A stretch of 30,604 nt of DNA from Lachnospiraceae bacterium UBA4364 (GCA_002393955.1 DGSK01000031.1:1707-32310); one strand, 5' to 3'; shown: positions 1 to 8,362, counted from the first letter of the stretch. Numbers and translations: made by a program. Notes: a model not told the origin generated them from the letters alone.

Positions 1-349
1 CCTTAATCCGATAATAATCTTCCATATCAAGCGTAAACGTGACATAATCCTTTGCATTTCGAAGTTGTTCGAGCAAACAACAGACTTCGACGTCGTTTCC
101 TTTGGGCAACAAAAATCAACGGATATGTTTTGCATTTACATATTTCGTTGCCATCCACAAATAGATGAATGCATAAATCATGATGAGTACACATTTTGAA
201 TTGCCAAAGCTGCAAGCATTTTGGCATCTTTCACTTTTGCTTCCTTACCAATCTGACTTCTCCGACGTTTTCGATTATTTGTTTTGACATTTTCCTTCTA
301 ATATAGTATATTTTTCCATAAAGGAAATGGGTTTTTGCCGAGTAAAGTC
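1..349. other. Left-edge stretch without an intact gene; possible degraded coding sequence
   Basis: No full gene is supported here. On the minus strand an open frame runs from a TGA at 116-118 off the left edge and reads like real protein (KGNDVEVCCLLEQLRN, then DYVTFTLDMEDYYRIK). The upstream sequence in that frame is interrupted by the TGA. A different minus frame (181-300) is rich in Lys/Arg and ends AALAIQNVYSS before a stop. A third frame begins with an ATG at 288-290 behind an AGAAGG-like ribosome site and a TATACT-like box, but stops after 19 codons. Protein-like pieces in different frames suggest a decayed gene, or a gene continuing beyond the window with its own start near here. A 66-codon frame at 27-227 is compositionally odd (Cys/Arg rich) and is not called as a gene. 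Confidence 0.3.
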
Positions 350-454
350 TTACGACTCCAAAGGGGTGCTCGTTTCTTTTTTTATGTCTATTACATCATA
401 TAAATACTTTTTTCCATCATTAGCATGACGAATTATCATCGATGCAGGGATCAT
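350..454 (-). pseudogene. 34-aa peptide, probable C-terminal remnant of a phage/polymorphic-toxin nuclease-type protein
   Basis: An ATG at 454 overlaps the TGA of the upstream acetyltransferase as ATGA and opens a 34-codon frame ending in TAA at 350. It reads MIPASMIIRHANDGKK, then YLYDVIDIKKETSTPLES. The YLYDxxxIKKExSTPLE ending resembles, from memory of the family, the C-terminus of phage head-associated (MuF-type) and polymorphic-toxin nuclease domains of the barnase/EndoU/ColicinE5-D/RelE-like group. Those domains are about 100 residues or longer, so what is left would be only the last strand-helix elements. Seen: the frame, its length and the overlap. Inferred: that it is a truncated toxin end rather than a functional coupled micro-gene. 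The frame is open for only a few codons upstream of the ATG. Confidence 0.4.
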
Positions 455-984
455 TTTTCTAAAACAAATCTGGCGAGCATGACATTACCATCTCTTTCGG
501 TCGATTCTATATGAAAACCGCATTTTTCGGTATAGAACTTTACATTTTCTTTTTTGTCTATGGGTGTCACTAAAGTGAGTTGCTTCCAATCTTCAAGAAA
601 TGTCTTCAAAAATCGAATTGCCTGAGTCCCAATTCCTTTACCTTGAAATTCAGGAACAATGCATAGACAGGCAACCGCATATTCTCCCCAGCCCAGCTTT
701 GTATAGGAAATACAGCCAACCGGTTTCGCATCACAAAGTATGATATGTTTCGGGTGCCGCATAATTGACTCTTCCATCATTTCTTTTGAGTTTCCGTAAC
801 CCGGACATGTGCCATATCTTACATAATCGGAATAAAATGATGCATTATAAATATCGATCAAAAATCCGGCATCTTTCGGAATTGCTTGCCTAATCCGAAG
901 CATTCCGACACACGGGCTAAGATCAAAACCAGATACTCCCCCATATTTCTTCAGCTCTTCAATATCTGCATTAATCTTATTCAA
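451..984 (-). CDS. GNAT family N-acetyltransferase
   Basis: Likely a cytosolic acetyl-CoA-dependent N-acetyltransferase of unknown substrate. The GNAT core begins at MLRIRQAIPKDAGFLIDIYN (residue 28 of the longest form). It contains the acetyl-CoA motif A as CLCIVPEFQGKGIGTQAIRF (Q-x-x-G-x-G) and the typical C-terminal beta-bulge region KFYTEKCGFH. The longest form starts at TTG 984 and gives 177 aa; the first conventional ATG is at 903 and would give about 150 aa, closer to the usual GNAT length. Neither has a good ribosome site: a GAGG lies about 17 bases before the TTG. The N-terminal 27 residues are compositionally normal, so the longer form cannot be excluded. It lies 24 bases after the zinc-ribbon gene and overlaps the downstream peptide by 4 bases. 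Confidence 0.8.
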   Translation of the reverse strand: MNKINADIEELKKYGGVSGFDLSPCVGMLRIRQAIPKDAGFLIDIYNASFYSDYVRYGTCPGYGNSKEMMEESIMRHPKHIILCDAKPVGCISYTKLGWGEYAVACLCIVPEFQGKGIGTQAIRFLKTFLEDWKQLTLVTPIDKKENVKFYTEKCGFHIESTERDGNVMLARFVLEK

Positions 985-1008
985 TCTCGGCCACAGCTTA
1001 TCCTCATA

Positions 1009-1779
1009 CTACAAATACTTACAATCCAATAAATCGGGATACTTCTTGGTTATATCAGGGGATATATTGTATTCAACCTCAAGCTCGTTAAGTCTTTTGA
1101 TTATCTGTACCGCTTCGTAATGCTTGACTGTAGTCTGAACCATTCCTTTTTCATCTAATATCTTTAATAAGTCCAAGACATTAAGTTCGAATACTTTTGA
1201 TACCTTGATTTTCTTCGCTTTTTCGATGTTACTCACCGTGATGGTATAATCCAAATCATCATTTATACACGGCGGGAAAAAACTTGCTCCGATAACATCG
1301 AACCCGCAGTTGCTACACTTAAGTGCCATACAGGCGCCATCTAAGCTACAGAGAAGGGTTTCATTTCCGCATTCAGGGCATTTGCCTATCTTAGGGTTTT
1401 CATACTCCTTACGAATACAATACCGGCAGATATCGTCAGACATGCAATATCGCATTAATCCGTCGTTTACCAGATCATCCAATGTGGTTTCGTATCGCAC
1501 AAGCTCATCCGGATTTGCCGCGCACAACTTTCTTTGATCTACACAGGAATGATTGTGCCACCATACTGGGACAAGATAACTATAATGGCCGTAAGAATGG
1601 CAATTACTGCACCATGCCCACGCTCCGCCACGATTGGTATCTTCATATCGGTTAATATAGATATGCGCTCTTTTCGCTCCGCAATCAGGGCATACAACCG
1701 GGTATTCAGGCCTTCCTTCTACAAAAGGCTTAAATATCTGATCTATATTTTCACTGTCGTGCCACGCTATCTTTCCCAT
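1009..1779 (-). CDS. Multi-zinc-ribbon protein of unknown function
   Basis: A 256-aa soluble protein with several Cys pairs. C30-x2-C33 with C57-x2-C60 form one probable zinc ribbon, and C134-x2-C137 with C155-x2-C158 form a second. C112, C118 and C121 may form a third, partial site. The C-terminal third (about residues 178-240: TITVSNIEKAKKIKVSKVFE onwards) has no Cys ligands except near the end. Its strand-helix-helix-strand pattern resembles the ribosomal L7/L12 C-terminal fold used in some immunity-type proteins; that is a weak resemblance and an inference. Start ATG at 1779 follows AAAGGTG at suitable spacing. The gene lies 16 bases after the Sel1-like gene and 24 before the GNAT, so it is probably co-transcribed. 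No function can be assigned; no membrane segment or signal peptide is present. Confidence 0.75.
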   Translation of the reverse strand: MGKIAWHDSENIDQIFKPFVEGRPEYPVVCPDCGAKRAHIYINRYEDTNRGGAWAWCSNCHSYGHYSYLVPVWWHNHSCVDQRKLCAANPDELVRYETTLDDLVNDGLMRYCMSDDICRYCIRKEYENPKIGKCPECGNETLLCSLDGACMALKCSNCGFDVIGASFFPPCINDDLDYTITVSNIEKAKKIKVSKVFELNVLDLLKILDEKGMVQTTVKHYEAVQIIKRLNELEVEYNISPDITKKYPDLLDCKYL

Positions 1780-1795
1780 ACAACACCTTTTGCAT

Positions 1796-3685
1796 TTACA
1801 GCTTTTTAATGATCTTCTTAAATCTCTCTATCGGAAGACCAAGCTGGCTTTCATATTTATCAGTAACAGCAACTACCTTTACTGCCTTTTCTCCATCATA
1901 TCCTTTAACGATTACCTCATCTCCGACTTTTACAGATTTATCATCGCAAAGATAATCATAGCACCTTCCGCTTTCTTCGAAGCACACGCTGACGAAATGA
2001 TATACCTTACCGGATAATTCCTTTTTTACCGCCGGAGCAGTGAAAGAATAACCATCGGTGCAGATTTGCCCAACGCACTTATCATATAAGTAGAACTTCG
2101 TAGTACGCTTTCCGTAATCAAACTCTACATGATCAAAAATGATTTCCGATGAACCATCAGCTATTTCATATGTACTGTTCTTGGCTGTTTTGATGGTTAT
2201 CTTATTCCTCAACTCGCAATAGTCTGCCTTTGGAATAGTAATAAGCATCAAAGGTGCCTTATTTTCGTCAAAGCGTTTCATCGGTGAAGCAGAAAGGGAA
2301 AGAACTCCATCTTTCAACTCTTTAATCTTCAATCTGCATCTTCTGTGTTTTATCAGCGTCCATTTCGTCCAACCCGGATAAAAGAACTGTTCTGTACGGC
2401 CCTTTTTCGTATACTCTTTTCTGACTTCTTCAAGCGCCTTCTGAACACCGTTAAATACAACGGTGTCCCCGTAGTGATTTGCAACCGCCGTTCTTTTTCT
2501 TATCGCAAAATCAGCCTGAAGATAGTAATAATATGCTGTTTCCAGATCTTTCTGGGTTCCTATTTCATCACGGAAACAGTTACCCATACGAAGTGCAGCA
2601 TCAGCGAATTTACATTCATAATCTTCTTTTACGAATCTCTTTATATTTTGCTTGTAAACACTCCAATACAGATGGTTTGCCGTTTCACCATCCTTTACTA
2701 CGCCGTACCCATGAGCAAACATATCGGCAAGCTTATAGGTGCTTTCAAAATATGTGTATGCATGACCGATACTAAAGTATTTAAATGCTTCCTCATATTC
2801 CGGCACACCGCCGTTACATCTACCGTAGTAATATATGTATCCCAATGTATTCGCAGCCGATGCATCACCGGTCAACTGGTAATACTCTAAAAATGCATCT
2901 CTTGCCTTGATCCAATCATTCGGATAAATCTTCGTTCCACAATAATAACAGTAACCTCTTCTCTGTATAGCCTTCGGGTCTTTTTTAACACAAAGGCTAT
3001 CAAGACATTTCTTAAAAAGCTGTTGGGTCTTTTCCGACTGCTTATCTATACTGTCACTGTCAAACTGCTGGGCAATTCGAATTGTAAGACTCTCAGGGTA
3101 CTCTTTTCCTTTCGACTTTACCCAGATCTCCAGACATGCCCTTAGGTTCTTAAAGTCCTCGGGCAGCAATTCCACAGGATTTTCTTCAAGAATGTCCCAT
3201 CTTAATTCTTCGAGTTCATTGTATGCGAGATTAAGGATATCTTTCTCTTTTACCTCATCGACTATATCTTCCCAAGGCGACTCCGGGAATGACAGATCTT
3301 CCTCAAACTGCATGATCGTATCAATCCATTTAAGAACATCTTCGGGCGGCATTCCGTCATAAGCGTTCACTCCGGCAAGAAGGTCTTCTGCTGATACTTT
3401 ATATGCCTTGGAATCGGTCTTTACATATTCGGATAGATGGTTTATTCCGTTGCTTACCGCATCCAGGGTCAGCTCTCCCCTAACAAAAGGTCCTAACTGC
3501 GATGTTTTTATAGCCGGAGTTTCTGCAGGCTTAAGTTCATGGTCTTTAAACGTGATATATTCCGGCTCTATGTATTCTTTATCATAAAAGCAAAGCGTTA
3601 CCTTTGTTCGTTCTCTATCTTCAACTACTCCAATTCTTCCTGTAGCAATAACCTCGGCACAAGCCCCCATCTCTAATCTGGCCAT
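1796..3685 (-). CDS. Sel1/TPR-like repeat protein with terminal SH3-like domains
   Basis: About 629 aa. The start is best placed at ATG 3685, preceded by GGAGG five bases upstream; a GTG at 3691 in the same frame overlaps that ribosome site. Residues 1-55 look like a small beta-barrel (VIATGRIGVVEDRERTKVTL). A long helical part follows, then Sel1-like repeats at about residues 265-400. These include AANTLGYIYYYG, YKLADMFAHGYGV and ADAALRMGNCFRDEIG, each with the small-residue/Leu/Gly spacing of Sel1 units. A Cys pair (CYYCG) precedes the repeats. The C-terminus (CDDKSVKVGDEVIVKGYDGE...VKVVAVTDKYESQLG) resembles the short barrel-like domain that ends many clostridial hypothetical proteins. Sel1 repeats normally mediate protein-protein contact. 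The neighbours suggest an accessory or immunity-type operon. The exact role is unknown. Confidence 0.75.
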   Translation of the reverse strand: MARLEMGACAEVIATGRIGVVEDRERTKVTLCFYDKEYIEPEYITFKDHELKPAETPAIKTSQLGPFVRGELTLDAVSNGINHLSEYVKTDSKAYKVSAEDLLAGVNAYDGMPPEDVLKWIDTIMQFEEDLSFPESPWEDIVDEVKEKDILNLAYNELEELRWDILEENPVELLPEDFKNLRACLEIWVKSKGKEYPESLTIRIAQQFDSDSIDKQSEKTQQLFKKCLDSLCVKKDPKAIQRRGYCYYCGTKIYPNDWIKARDAFLEYYQLTGDASAANTLGYIYYYGRCNGGVPEYEEAFKYFSIGHAYTYFESTYKLADMFAHGYGVVKDGETANHLYWSVYKQNIKRFVKEDYECKFADAALRMGNCFRDEIGTQKDLETAYYYYLQADFAIRKRTAVANHYGDTVVFNGVQKALEEVRKEYTKKGRTEQFFYPGWTKWTLIKHRRCRLKIKELKDGVLSLSASPMKRFDENKAPLMLITIPKADYCELRNKITIKTAKNSTYEIADGSSEIIFDHVEFDYGKRTTKFYLYDKCVGQICTDGYSFTAPAVKKELSGKVYHFVSVCFEESGRCYDYLCDDKSVKVGDEVIVKGYDGEKAVKVVAVTDKYESQLGLPIERFKKIIKKL

Positions 3686-3700
3686 AGACACCTCCGTTCT

Positions 3701-4306
3701 CTATCTGCAAGGGATAGTCACTTCACAGGCGTAATCCTGCTCATACGCATCCTTTGTTCCACGCACCTTCCAGTACTCTTTCCAATACTCCCACCATTTC
3801 TCACAGACACTTTTGATTTCAGTGGGTTCATATTCACCCTTATTTCCAATAACCTGAATCGTATCGCCGCCAAGAATAAATCCGACATATCCGCATCTTC
3901 CTGCAAGAATATGTTTTGCACTTCTTATGACATCCTCACCGACAGTGCTGTCCTTACCATTAACATTTTTGTATTCCTTCAGAATTTTTACTGCGTATTC
4001 GGCATCATCGAATACAAGCTCATCAGGATCCATTGTGAAAGGTTCCAGCTCGTCATTATATAATCTGTCATACCAGTCTTCCGGCAAATCCTCCGCAGGA
4101 CCGTTATCGAGGAATACAATAAATGCATTATCCACAAATCTGATAGCGATATGACCGGACCTTGGCTCTTTTCCTTCTTTTGCCTCATCATAAAGGAGAA
4201 CTCCACCAAATTCAGCCTGAGCACAGCCTTCGGACAAGTCCCACCACATCCAGTAACCACAATCTGATATTGCTTTACAAAGAATCTTATTAATTTCCTT
4301 TGTCAT
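3701..4306 (-). CDS. Acidic hypothetical protein, immunity-like
   Basis: A 201-aa soluble, acidic, Trp/Tyr-rich protein with no recognised motif. The start ATG 4306 is well supported by AAGGAG six bases upstream. Notable segments are GYWMWWDLSEGCAQAEFGG, FIVFLDNGPAEDLPEDWYD and KWWEYWKEYWKVRGTKDAY. The size, acidity and mixed alpha/beta pattern are like polymorphic-toxin immunity proteins, but this is only a general resemblance. It ends 15 bases before the ATG of the Sel1-like gene and begins 18 bases after the small zinc-ribbon gene, so it sits inside one transcription unit. An alternative is a SMI1/KNR4- or SUKH-like protein, which cannot be confirmed by eye. Confidence 0.7.
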   Translation of the reverse strand: MTKEINKILCKAISDCGYWMWWDLSEGCAQAEFGGVLLYDEAKEGKEPRSGHIAIRFVDNAFIVFLDNGPAEDLPEDWYDRLYNDELEPFTMDPDELVFDDAEYAVKILKEYKNVNGKDSTVGEDVIRSAKHILAGRCGYVGFILGGDTIQVIGNKGEYEPTEIKSVCEKWWEYWKEYWKVRGTKDAYEQDYACEVTIPCR

Positions 4307-4324
4307 AACAGTCTCCTTTGTTTT

Positions 4325-4561
4325 CTACCTAAAAATAAACTTCTGATGAACATCCTTCTTATCAAAATCATCCATTTTTCTTCCTTCAAGGACGTGATCC
4401 TCAACAAAAAGATGAGTATTGCACTTAGTACAACTATCAGACCACCCATACAAATTTTTATCTGCCTGTTGAATGGTAACATCATAGCCCTCGTCAGCAT
4501 ACACATATGTCATATATTTTTTCTCACATACCGGGCAAAAAACCCCTCTGTATTTTCTCAT
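4325..4561 (-). CDS. Small zinc-ribbon protein
   Basis: A 78-aa protein with one four-Cys zinc ribbon: FCPVCEKKYMTYVY near the N-terminus and SDSCTKCNTHLF about 35 residues later (CxxC...CxxC). The rest is charged and ends KKDVHQKFIFR. It starts at ATG 4561 behind an AGTAGG-like site 8-9 bases upstream and is the first gene of the closely spaced minus-strand cluster running down to 350. Such small ribbons may bind nucleic acid or act as partner proteins; nothing here tells which. A TATAGA-like -10 about 20 bases upstream is a possible but unproved promoter. Confidence 0.65.
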   Translation of the reverse strand: MRKYRGVFCPVCEKKYMTYVYADEGYDVTIQQADKNLYGWSDSCTKCNTHLFVEDHVLEGRKMDDFDKKDVHQKFIFR

Positions 4562-4667
4562 AAAAAGTACCTACTCTATAGTCGATGAAACAAACTTTTA
4601 GCTACTATTTCGTAAAGGAGTTTATTTCTTTGGCATAGTTTGAATCTCCATAACACTATATAGTTCT
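4562..4667. other. Intergenic boundary between the accessory cluster and the rlmD operon
   Basis: These 106 bases lie between the end of rlmD and the start of the small zinc-ribbon gene and must hold the terminator of the former and any promoter of the latter. A perfect palindrome ACTATATAGT lies at 4655-4664, immediately after the rlmD stop. No GC-rich hairpin with a T-run was found. The change to more AT-rich sequence occurs about here. Confidence 0.4.
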
Positions 4668-6368
4668 TTATATCATCTGAAAAAGCCTCATTGCATCCTC
4701 AATAGCCTTTACTTTTTCTTCCGGACACCCTGGATGCTTACTTCCCACGGACTTTGCTTTGTTATAATTCTCTCTTTCGATGATCCCGTGCTTCTGTTTC
4801 ACCTGGGCAATATTCAGATTTGTCACATGAAATCCGTACTTCTCCTGCACCCAATCCTGGATTTCCTTGTATGTAGCCTTGGCTTCTGCACTTGTCAGGT
4901 CCAGTTCATCCATATCCACCTTAACTTCGATATGATGCTTTGCTTCAGATAGTTTGGACAAAAGCGCTACCGTTTCTACATGCACGGTCTGCGGGAACAT
5001 ATCGCAGGTCCTGTATTTCTTCAGTTCATACCCCCTGTCGCAGAGATATCTTAAATCCCTCGCAAGGGTTGCACTGTCACAGCTTACATAGACAATTCTT
5101 TTTGGAGCAGTGTCCACCACAACTTCAAGAGCCCTTTCATCCATGCCCTTACGTGGCGGATCCATTACTATCACATCTGCCTTTATTTCATTTTTATGCT
5201 CCTGCAGATAGTCTTCTGCCGGTGCGCAGATGAATTCTGCATTTGTGATACCGTTGTTCTCCATATTTTCTTTTGCATCTTCTATCGCCTGTGGAACGAT
5301 CTCTATGCCGTGAACCATCTTAGCCTTAGATGCCATTGACAATGTTATAGTACCTATACCACAGCATAGATCCCACACTTCTTCATTGCCTGTAAGTTCC
5401 GCATATGACACAGCTATCCCGTAAAGCTTTTCCACCTGGACCGGATTGACCTGATAAAATGACAAAGGAGAGATATTAAATAAAAGGCTTTTTTCATTAT
5501 AGGCATCCCTGAAATCATTTTCCGGATTCCTGACACTCATGCTGTCACAGATAACGCCTTTTCCATACACGGTATGATAGTTATCACCCATTATCACATT
5601 TGTATTCTTTTTGTTCACGCTGTATGAAACGCTGTCAACGCCGAGTCTGCCAAGATCTGCTGCCAGTTCATCTTTATGAGGTATGTCATTTCCGTTTATC
5701 ACAAGGCATACCATCTTTTCACCGGTGCTGAACCCTTTGCGCAACAGCGCATGTCTGACCAGGCCTTTTCCGGTCTTCTCATCATACGGCTCTATATGGT
5801 ATTTTTTCATGAATGCTAATATGCATTTTAATATTTCGCTGTTAGATTCATCCCCCAGCATGCATTCTGTCGCCGGAATTATCGAATGGGTCCTCCCCGC
5901 ATAGAATCCGCAGATGATCTCACCGTCCTTATTCTTTCCGAAAGGGTACTGCGCCTTATTTCTGTACCTGAGTGTGCTTCCTTCCATACCGGCTATAGGC
6001 TCCGCAATGCTGTCTATAAATCCGGAGTCAAAGCCGCCAAGCCTTATGAGATTATTCCGTACCTTATCTTCCTTAAATTTAAGCTGGGCCGCATAATCCA
6101 TTTCCATCAGCTGGCATCCGCCGCATTTCCTGGCATTTCCGCATGCAGGTTTGACACGAAAAGGAGAAGGCTTGATAACCTTCTCCACTCTCGCATAAGC
6201 ATAATTTTTTTTAGCTTTGGTGATCCTGGCTGCGACCTTGTCCCCGGGCAGGGCATCCTTTACAAAAAGCGCATATCCGTCTATATGACCTATGCCTTCT
6301 CCCCCCGTTCCTATATCGCTTATGCCTACCTCCACCACTTCATTCTTTACATATTCCATCTGTTCCAC
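4668..6368 (-). CDS. rlmD: 23S rRNA (uracil-C5)-methyltransferase, RlmD/RlmCD type
   Basis: A SAM-dependent RNA methyltransferase forming 5-methyluridine in 23S rRNA; in Firmicutes one such enzyme (RlmCD) can modify both U747 and U1939. It has an N-terminal TRAM domain (about 8-65) and Fe-S cluster cysteines C76, C82 and C85 (ACGNARKCGGC), with a later Cys in PATECMLGD. The methyltransferase core has SFYQVNPVQ, the SAM motif DLCCGIGTITL, MDPPRKGMD and the nucleophile segment YVSCDSATLARDL. At 566 aa it is about 100 residues longer than the classic enzyme. The extension (from about 470; includes NIAQVKQKHGIIERENYN) is common in Clostridia and is not a local fusion. It starts two bases after the stop of the 663-aa gene, so it is the last gene of the long operon. 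Confidence 0.93.
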   Translation of the reverse strand: MEQMEYVKNEVVEVGISDIGTGGEGIGHIDGYALFVKDALPGDKVAARITKAKKNYAYARVEKVIKPSPFRVKPACGNARKCGGCQLMEMDYAAQLKFKEDKVRNNLIRLGGFDSGFIDSIAEPIAGMEGSTLRYRNKAQYPFGKNKDGEIICGFYAGRTHSIIPATECMLGDESNSEILKCILAFMKKYHIEPYDEKTGKGLVRHALLRKGFSTGEKMVCLVINGNDIPHKDELAADLGRLGVDSVSYSVNKKNTNVIMGDNYHTVYGKGVICDSMSVRNPENDFRDAYNEKSLLFNISPLSFYQVNPVQVEKLYGIAVSYAELTGNEEVWDLCCGIGTITLSMASKAKMVHGIEIVPQAIEDAKENMENNGITNAEFICAPAEDYLQEHKNEIKADVIVMDPPRKGMDERALEVVVDTAPKRIVYVSCDSATLARDLRYLCDRGYELKKYRTCDMFPQTVHVETVALLSKLSEAKHHIEVKVDMDELDLTSAEAKATYKEIQDWVQEKYGFHVTNLNIAQVKQKHGIIERENYNKAKSVGSKHPGCPEEKVKAIEDAMRLFQMI

Positions 6369-6370
6369 TC

Positions 6371-8362
6371 TTAATTATCGGCTGACAGCTGTCCTCTTAC
6401 GGATTCTTTGATGATAGAGCTTAATTCTTCCAGCCGCATGGCAGTATTCCTTTTATAAACGCCGTATACAAGCGATTTTTCTCCCCCGTTTCCGAAATAA
6501 GCTCTGTTCAGTATCAGCTCCTTCTTTTCAAGTTCCGTATATTCCTCTATTGCAGCGAAAACTTTCTTTTCCTCTTTCTTGTTGACCTTGAGTTCCTTGC
6601 CTGCAAGGTCAACAGACAGGTTACTTCTTTCATATGATATGAATTTTTTCCCGTTTATCGTAAACCTGGGAAAATCCTCCGGCATATTCTGGCTTTTCCG
6701 GTTTGTCTTTTCATCCTCAAGAATACGCTTTTCTTTATCGCTGCTTATCTCCGAATATTTTTGGGAAATCTTATATCCCATTTTCTCAATGTCGCAGAAC
6801 ACCGAATACATCGATTCAATATATGCATTATACAGTCCGCTTTTCAGTTTTTCTACACTTACCGGTACTCCACCTCCGTCCAGACTCATTATATTCTTAT
6901 ATTCTTCAGTCTTACGGAATTCCGGATTCAGCATATCAAAGCCCGTTCCATCCACAAAATAGCTTACCGCATATCCCGCTTCCATTGCGGAAAGATGTTC
7001 CCTCCTTGCCTTTACATAATCCGATACGGATTTCTTTATCTTTGTAAGATGGCTCTTTGTGAGTTTTTGCCCGTCTATCGTTCCCTTATCGAGTATTTCC
7101 AGCATCTTACTCTCATATGCAAGAAGCGAAGCATTGTCTACGCCCTCAGCCAGATAATCCCCCACATCCGGCCTCACCTCTTTGAGGAAAGCGGTATCAT
7201 CATTCGGATACTTAGCCGCGATCCACTTCTTTTTATTCTCAAAAGCCTTTATGATCACATCTTTTTTCTTTGTTTCTTTCTGTTCTTTCTTTTCTTCATC
7301 ATCTCCGGGTTTGCCGGACCACGTCTTCTTATCTTTCCAGTTTATTCCCATCCCTTCGGTTACGGTTTCAAACCGCTTTTTATCGGTTTTTACCATGGCT
7401 TTCTTTTTTTCTTTATACAGCGCCAGAAGGTCTTTTTGTTTATTGCGTCCTTTGCCGAACCGGTTTTCCGATAATTTCCGGTACAATGCGGCATATTCCC
7501 GCATGGACTCATCAGAGTCAGCCGGAAGGTTTTCAATATCTTTTTTTGATAATAACGTATAGTAGGGCGAAGAGAGCAGTTCCATCCTGTCCTCATAATC
7601 TTCCTTCAGTGCTTCGAAATATTCAACTTTAGCCTGCAGCCGGCTGAGGCTCAGTTTATTTGACAGTTCCGGGTCTTCCTCATATTTATTTATGATATAG
7701 CGTGTTGCTGCATAGCGCACAATAGCATCATATTTCTGGGCAAACTTTGATACGAATTCATCATCGGATGAATATGAATAATCCGTCGTATCACTGTCCA
7801 TCTCCTTGCATATCTCATAATAAATATAATTCCTGTTATGTACCTCTCCCACCGATATACCCAGACGCAGCTCGTCATAATCATCATCTTCCTCACGCAT
7901 GATGCCCCAGTTCCGCAGCAGGTTCATCTCATCTTCCGAACCGATACGGCTGCTTAATTCCTTTTCCCTTTCTTCGGTCAGCATAGACAATACGAATTCC
8001 TTGTCATCCTGACGCTTTTTTATGAACAGTTTCTGCTCATTCAAAAGGTTCCTCTGCCGTTCTATCTTCCTGTATGCCGATTCCGCACGTTTTCCTTTCT
8101 GCATATTTGAAAGTGTTTTATTGCTTCTTGCGGCAGTGTATGTATCTGAGACGCGGTTCTCCAGACCCTCTTTTGGAATCTTCTCTTCAGCATATCTTTC
8201 TTTGAATATGTCGATCGAGCTCCCGGAGACTGTTTTCTCTACATTGCGCAGAGCCATATCCTGTCCCCAGAAAGACTCACCCTTATCCCTCTGCAGATTT
8301 CCATATTCTACGAATTTATTCTTCTGTCGTTTTCTGAATATACTTTCCTGATAATCAGGCAT
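6371..8362 (-). CDS. Large charged protein of unknown function
   Basis: A 663-aa soluble protein, very rich in Lys, Glu, Arg and Ser, with no signal peptide or membrane helix and no motif I recognise. Most of it looks helical. Residues about 80-130 and 225-260 have coiled-coil-like charge patterns, and a low-complexity linker lies near 380-396 (DDEEKKEQKETKKKD). Globular-looking segments are DYVKARREHLSAMEAGYAVSYF and SLDGGGVPVSVEKLKSGLYN. The start ATG 8362 has TAGGAG about eight bases upstream, formed by the stop codon region of the preceding GNAT gene. The stop lies two bases before rlmD. The tight position suggests co-expression, not function. It is probably restricted to Lachnospiraceae. 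A phage structural or secreted origin seems less likely given its housekeeping neighbours. Confidence 0.8.
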   Translation of the reverse strand: MPDYQESIFRKRQKNKFVEYGNLQRDKGESFWGQDMALRNVEKTVSGSSIDIFKERYAEEKIPKEGLENRVSDTYTAARSNKTLSNMQKGKRAESAYRKIERQRNLLNEQKLFIKKRQDDKEFVLSMLTEEREKELSSRIGSEDEMNLLRNWGIMREEDDDYDELRLGISVGEVHNRNYIYYEICKEMDSDTTDYSYSSDDEFVSKFAQKYDAIVRYAATRYIINKYEEDPELSNKLSLSRLQAKVEYFEALKEDYEDRMELLSSPYYTLLSKKDIENLPADSDESMREYAALYRKLSENRFGKGRNKQKDLLALYKEKKKAMVKTDKKRFETVTEGMGINWKDKKTWSGKPGDDEEKKEQKETKKKDVIIKAFENKKKWIAAKYPNDDTAFLKEVRPDVGDYLAEGVDNASLLAYESKMLEILDKGTIDGQKLTKSHLTKIKKSVSDYVKARREHLSAMEAGYAVSYFVDGTGFDMLNPEFRKTEEYKNIMSLDGGGVPVSVEKLKSGLYNAYIESMYSVFCDIEKMGYKISQKYSEISSDKEKRILEDEKTNRKSQNMPEDFPRFTINGKKFISYERSNLSVDLAGKELKVNKKEEKKVFAAIEEYTELEKKELILNRAYFGNGGEKSLVYGVYKRNTAMRLEELSSIIKESVRGQLSADN

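Noticed and set aside
116..118. In-frame TGA as a selenocysteine codon in the left-edge frame
   Set aside because: No supporting gene family and no recognisable downstream SECIS-like hairpin; a decayed frame or a stop before a new start is simpler.
2345..2890. 181-codon plus-strand open frame opposite the Sel1-like gene
   Set aside because: It lies entirely opposite a well-supported gene; its Phe/Ile/Cys-rich composition is that of an antisense shadow.
4668..4970. C-terminal extension of the RlmD-like enzyme as a novel fusion
   Set aside because: The same type of extension is widespread in clostridial RlmD/RlmCD proteins as far as I know, so it is not specific to this locus.
6579..7632. Several long plus-strand frames opposite the 663-aa gene
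   Set aside because: These are Phe/Ser/Leu-rich antisense shadows of a Lys/Glu-rich gene that has its own ribosome site and operon position.
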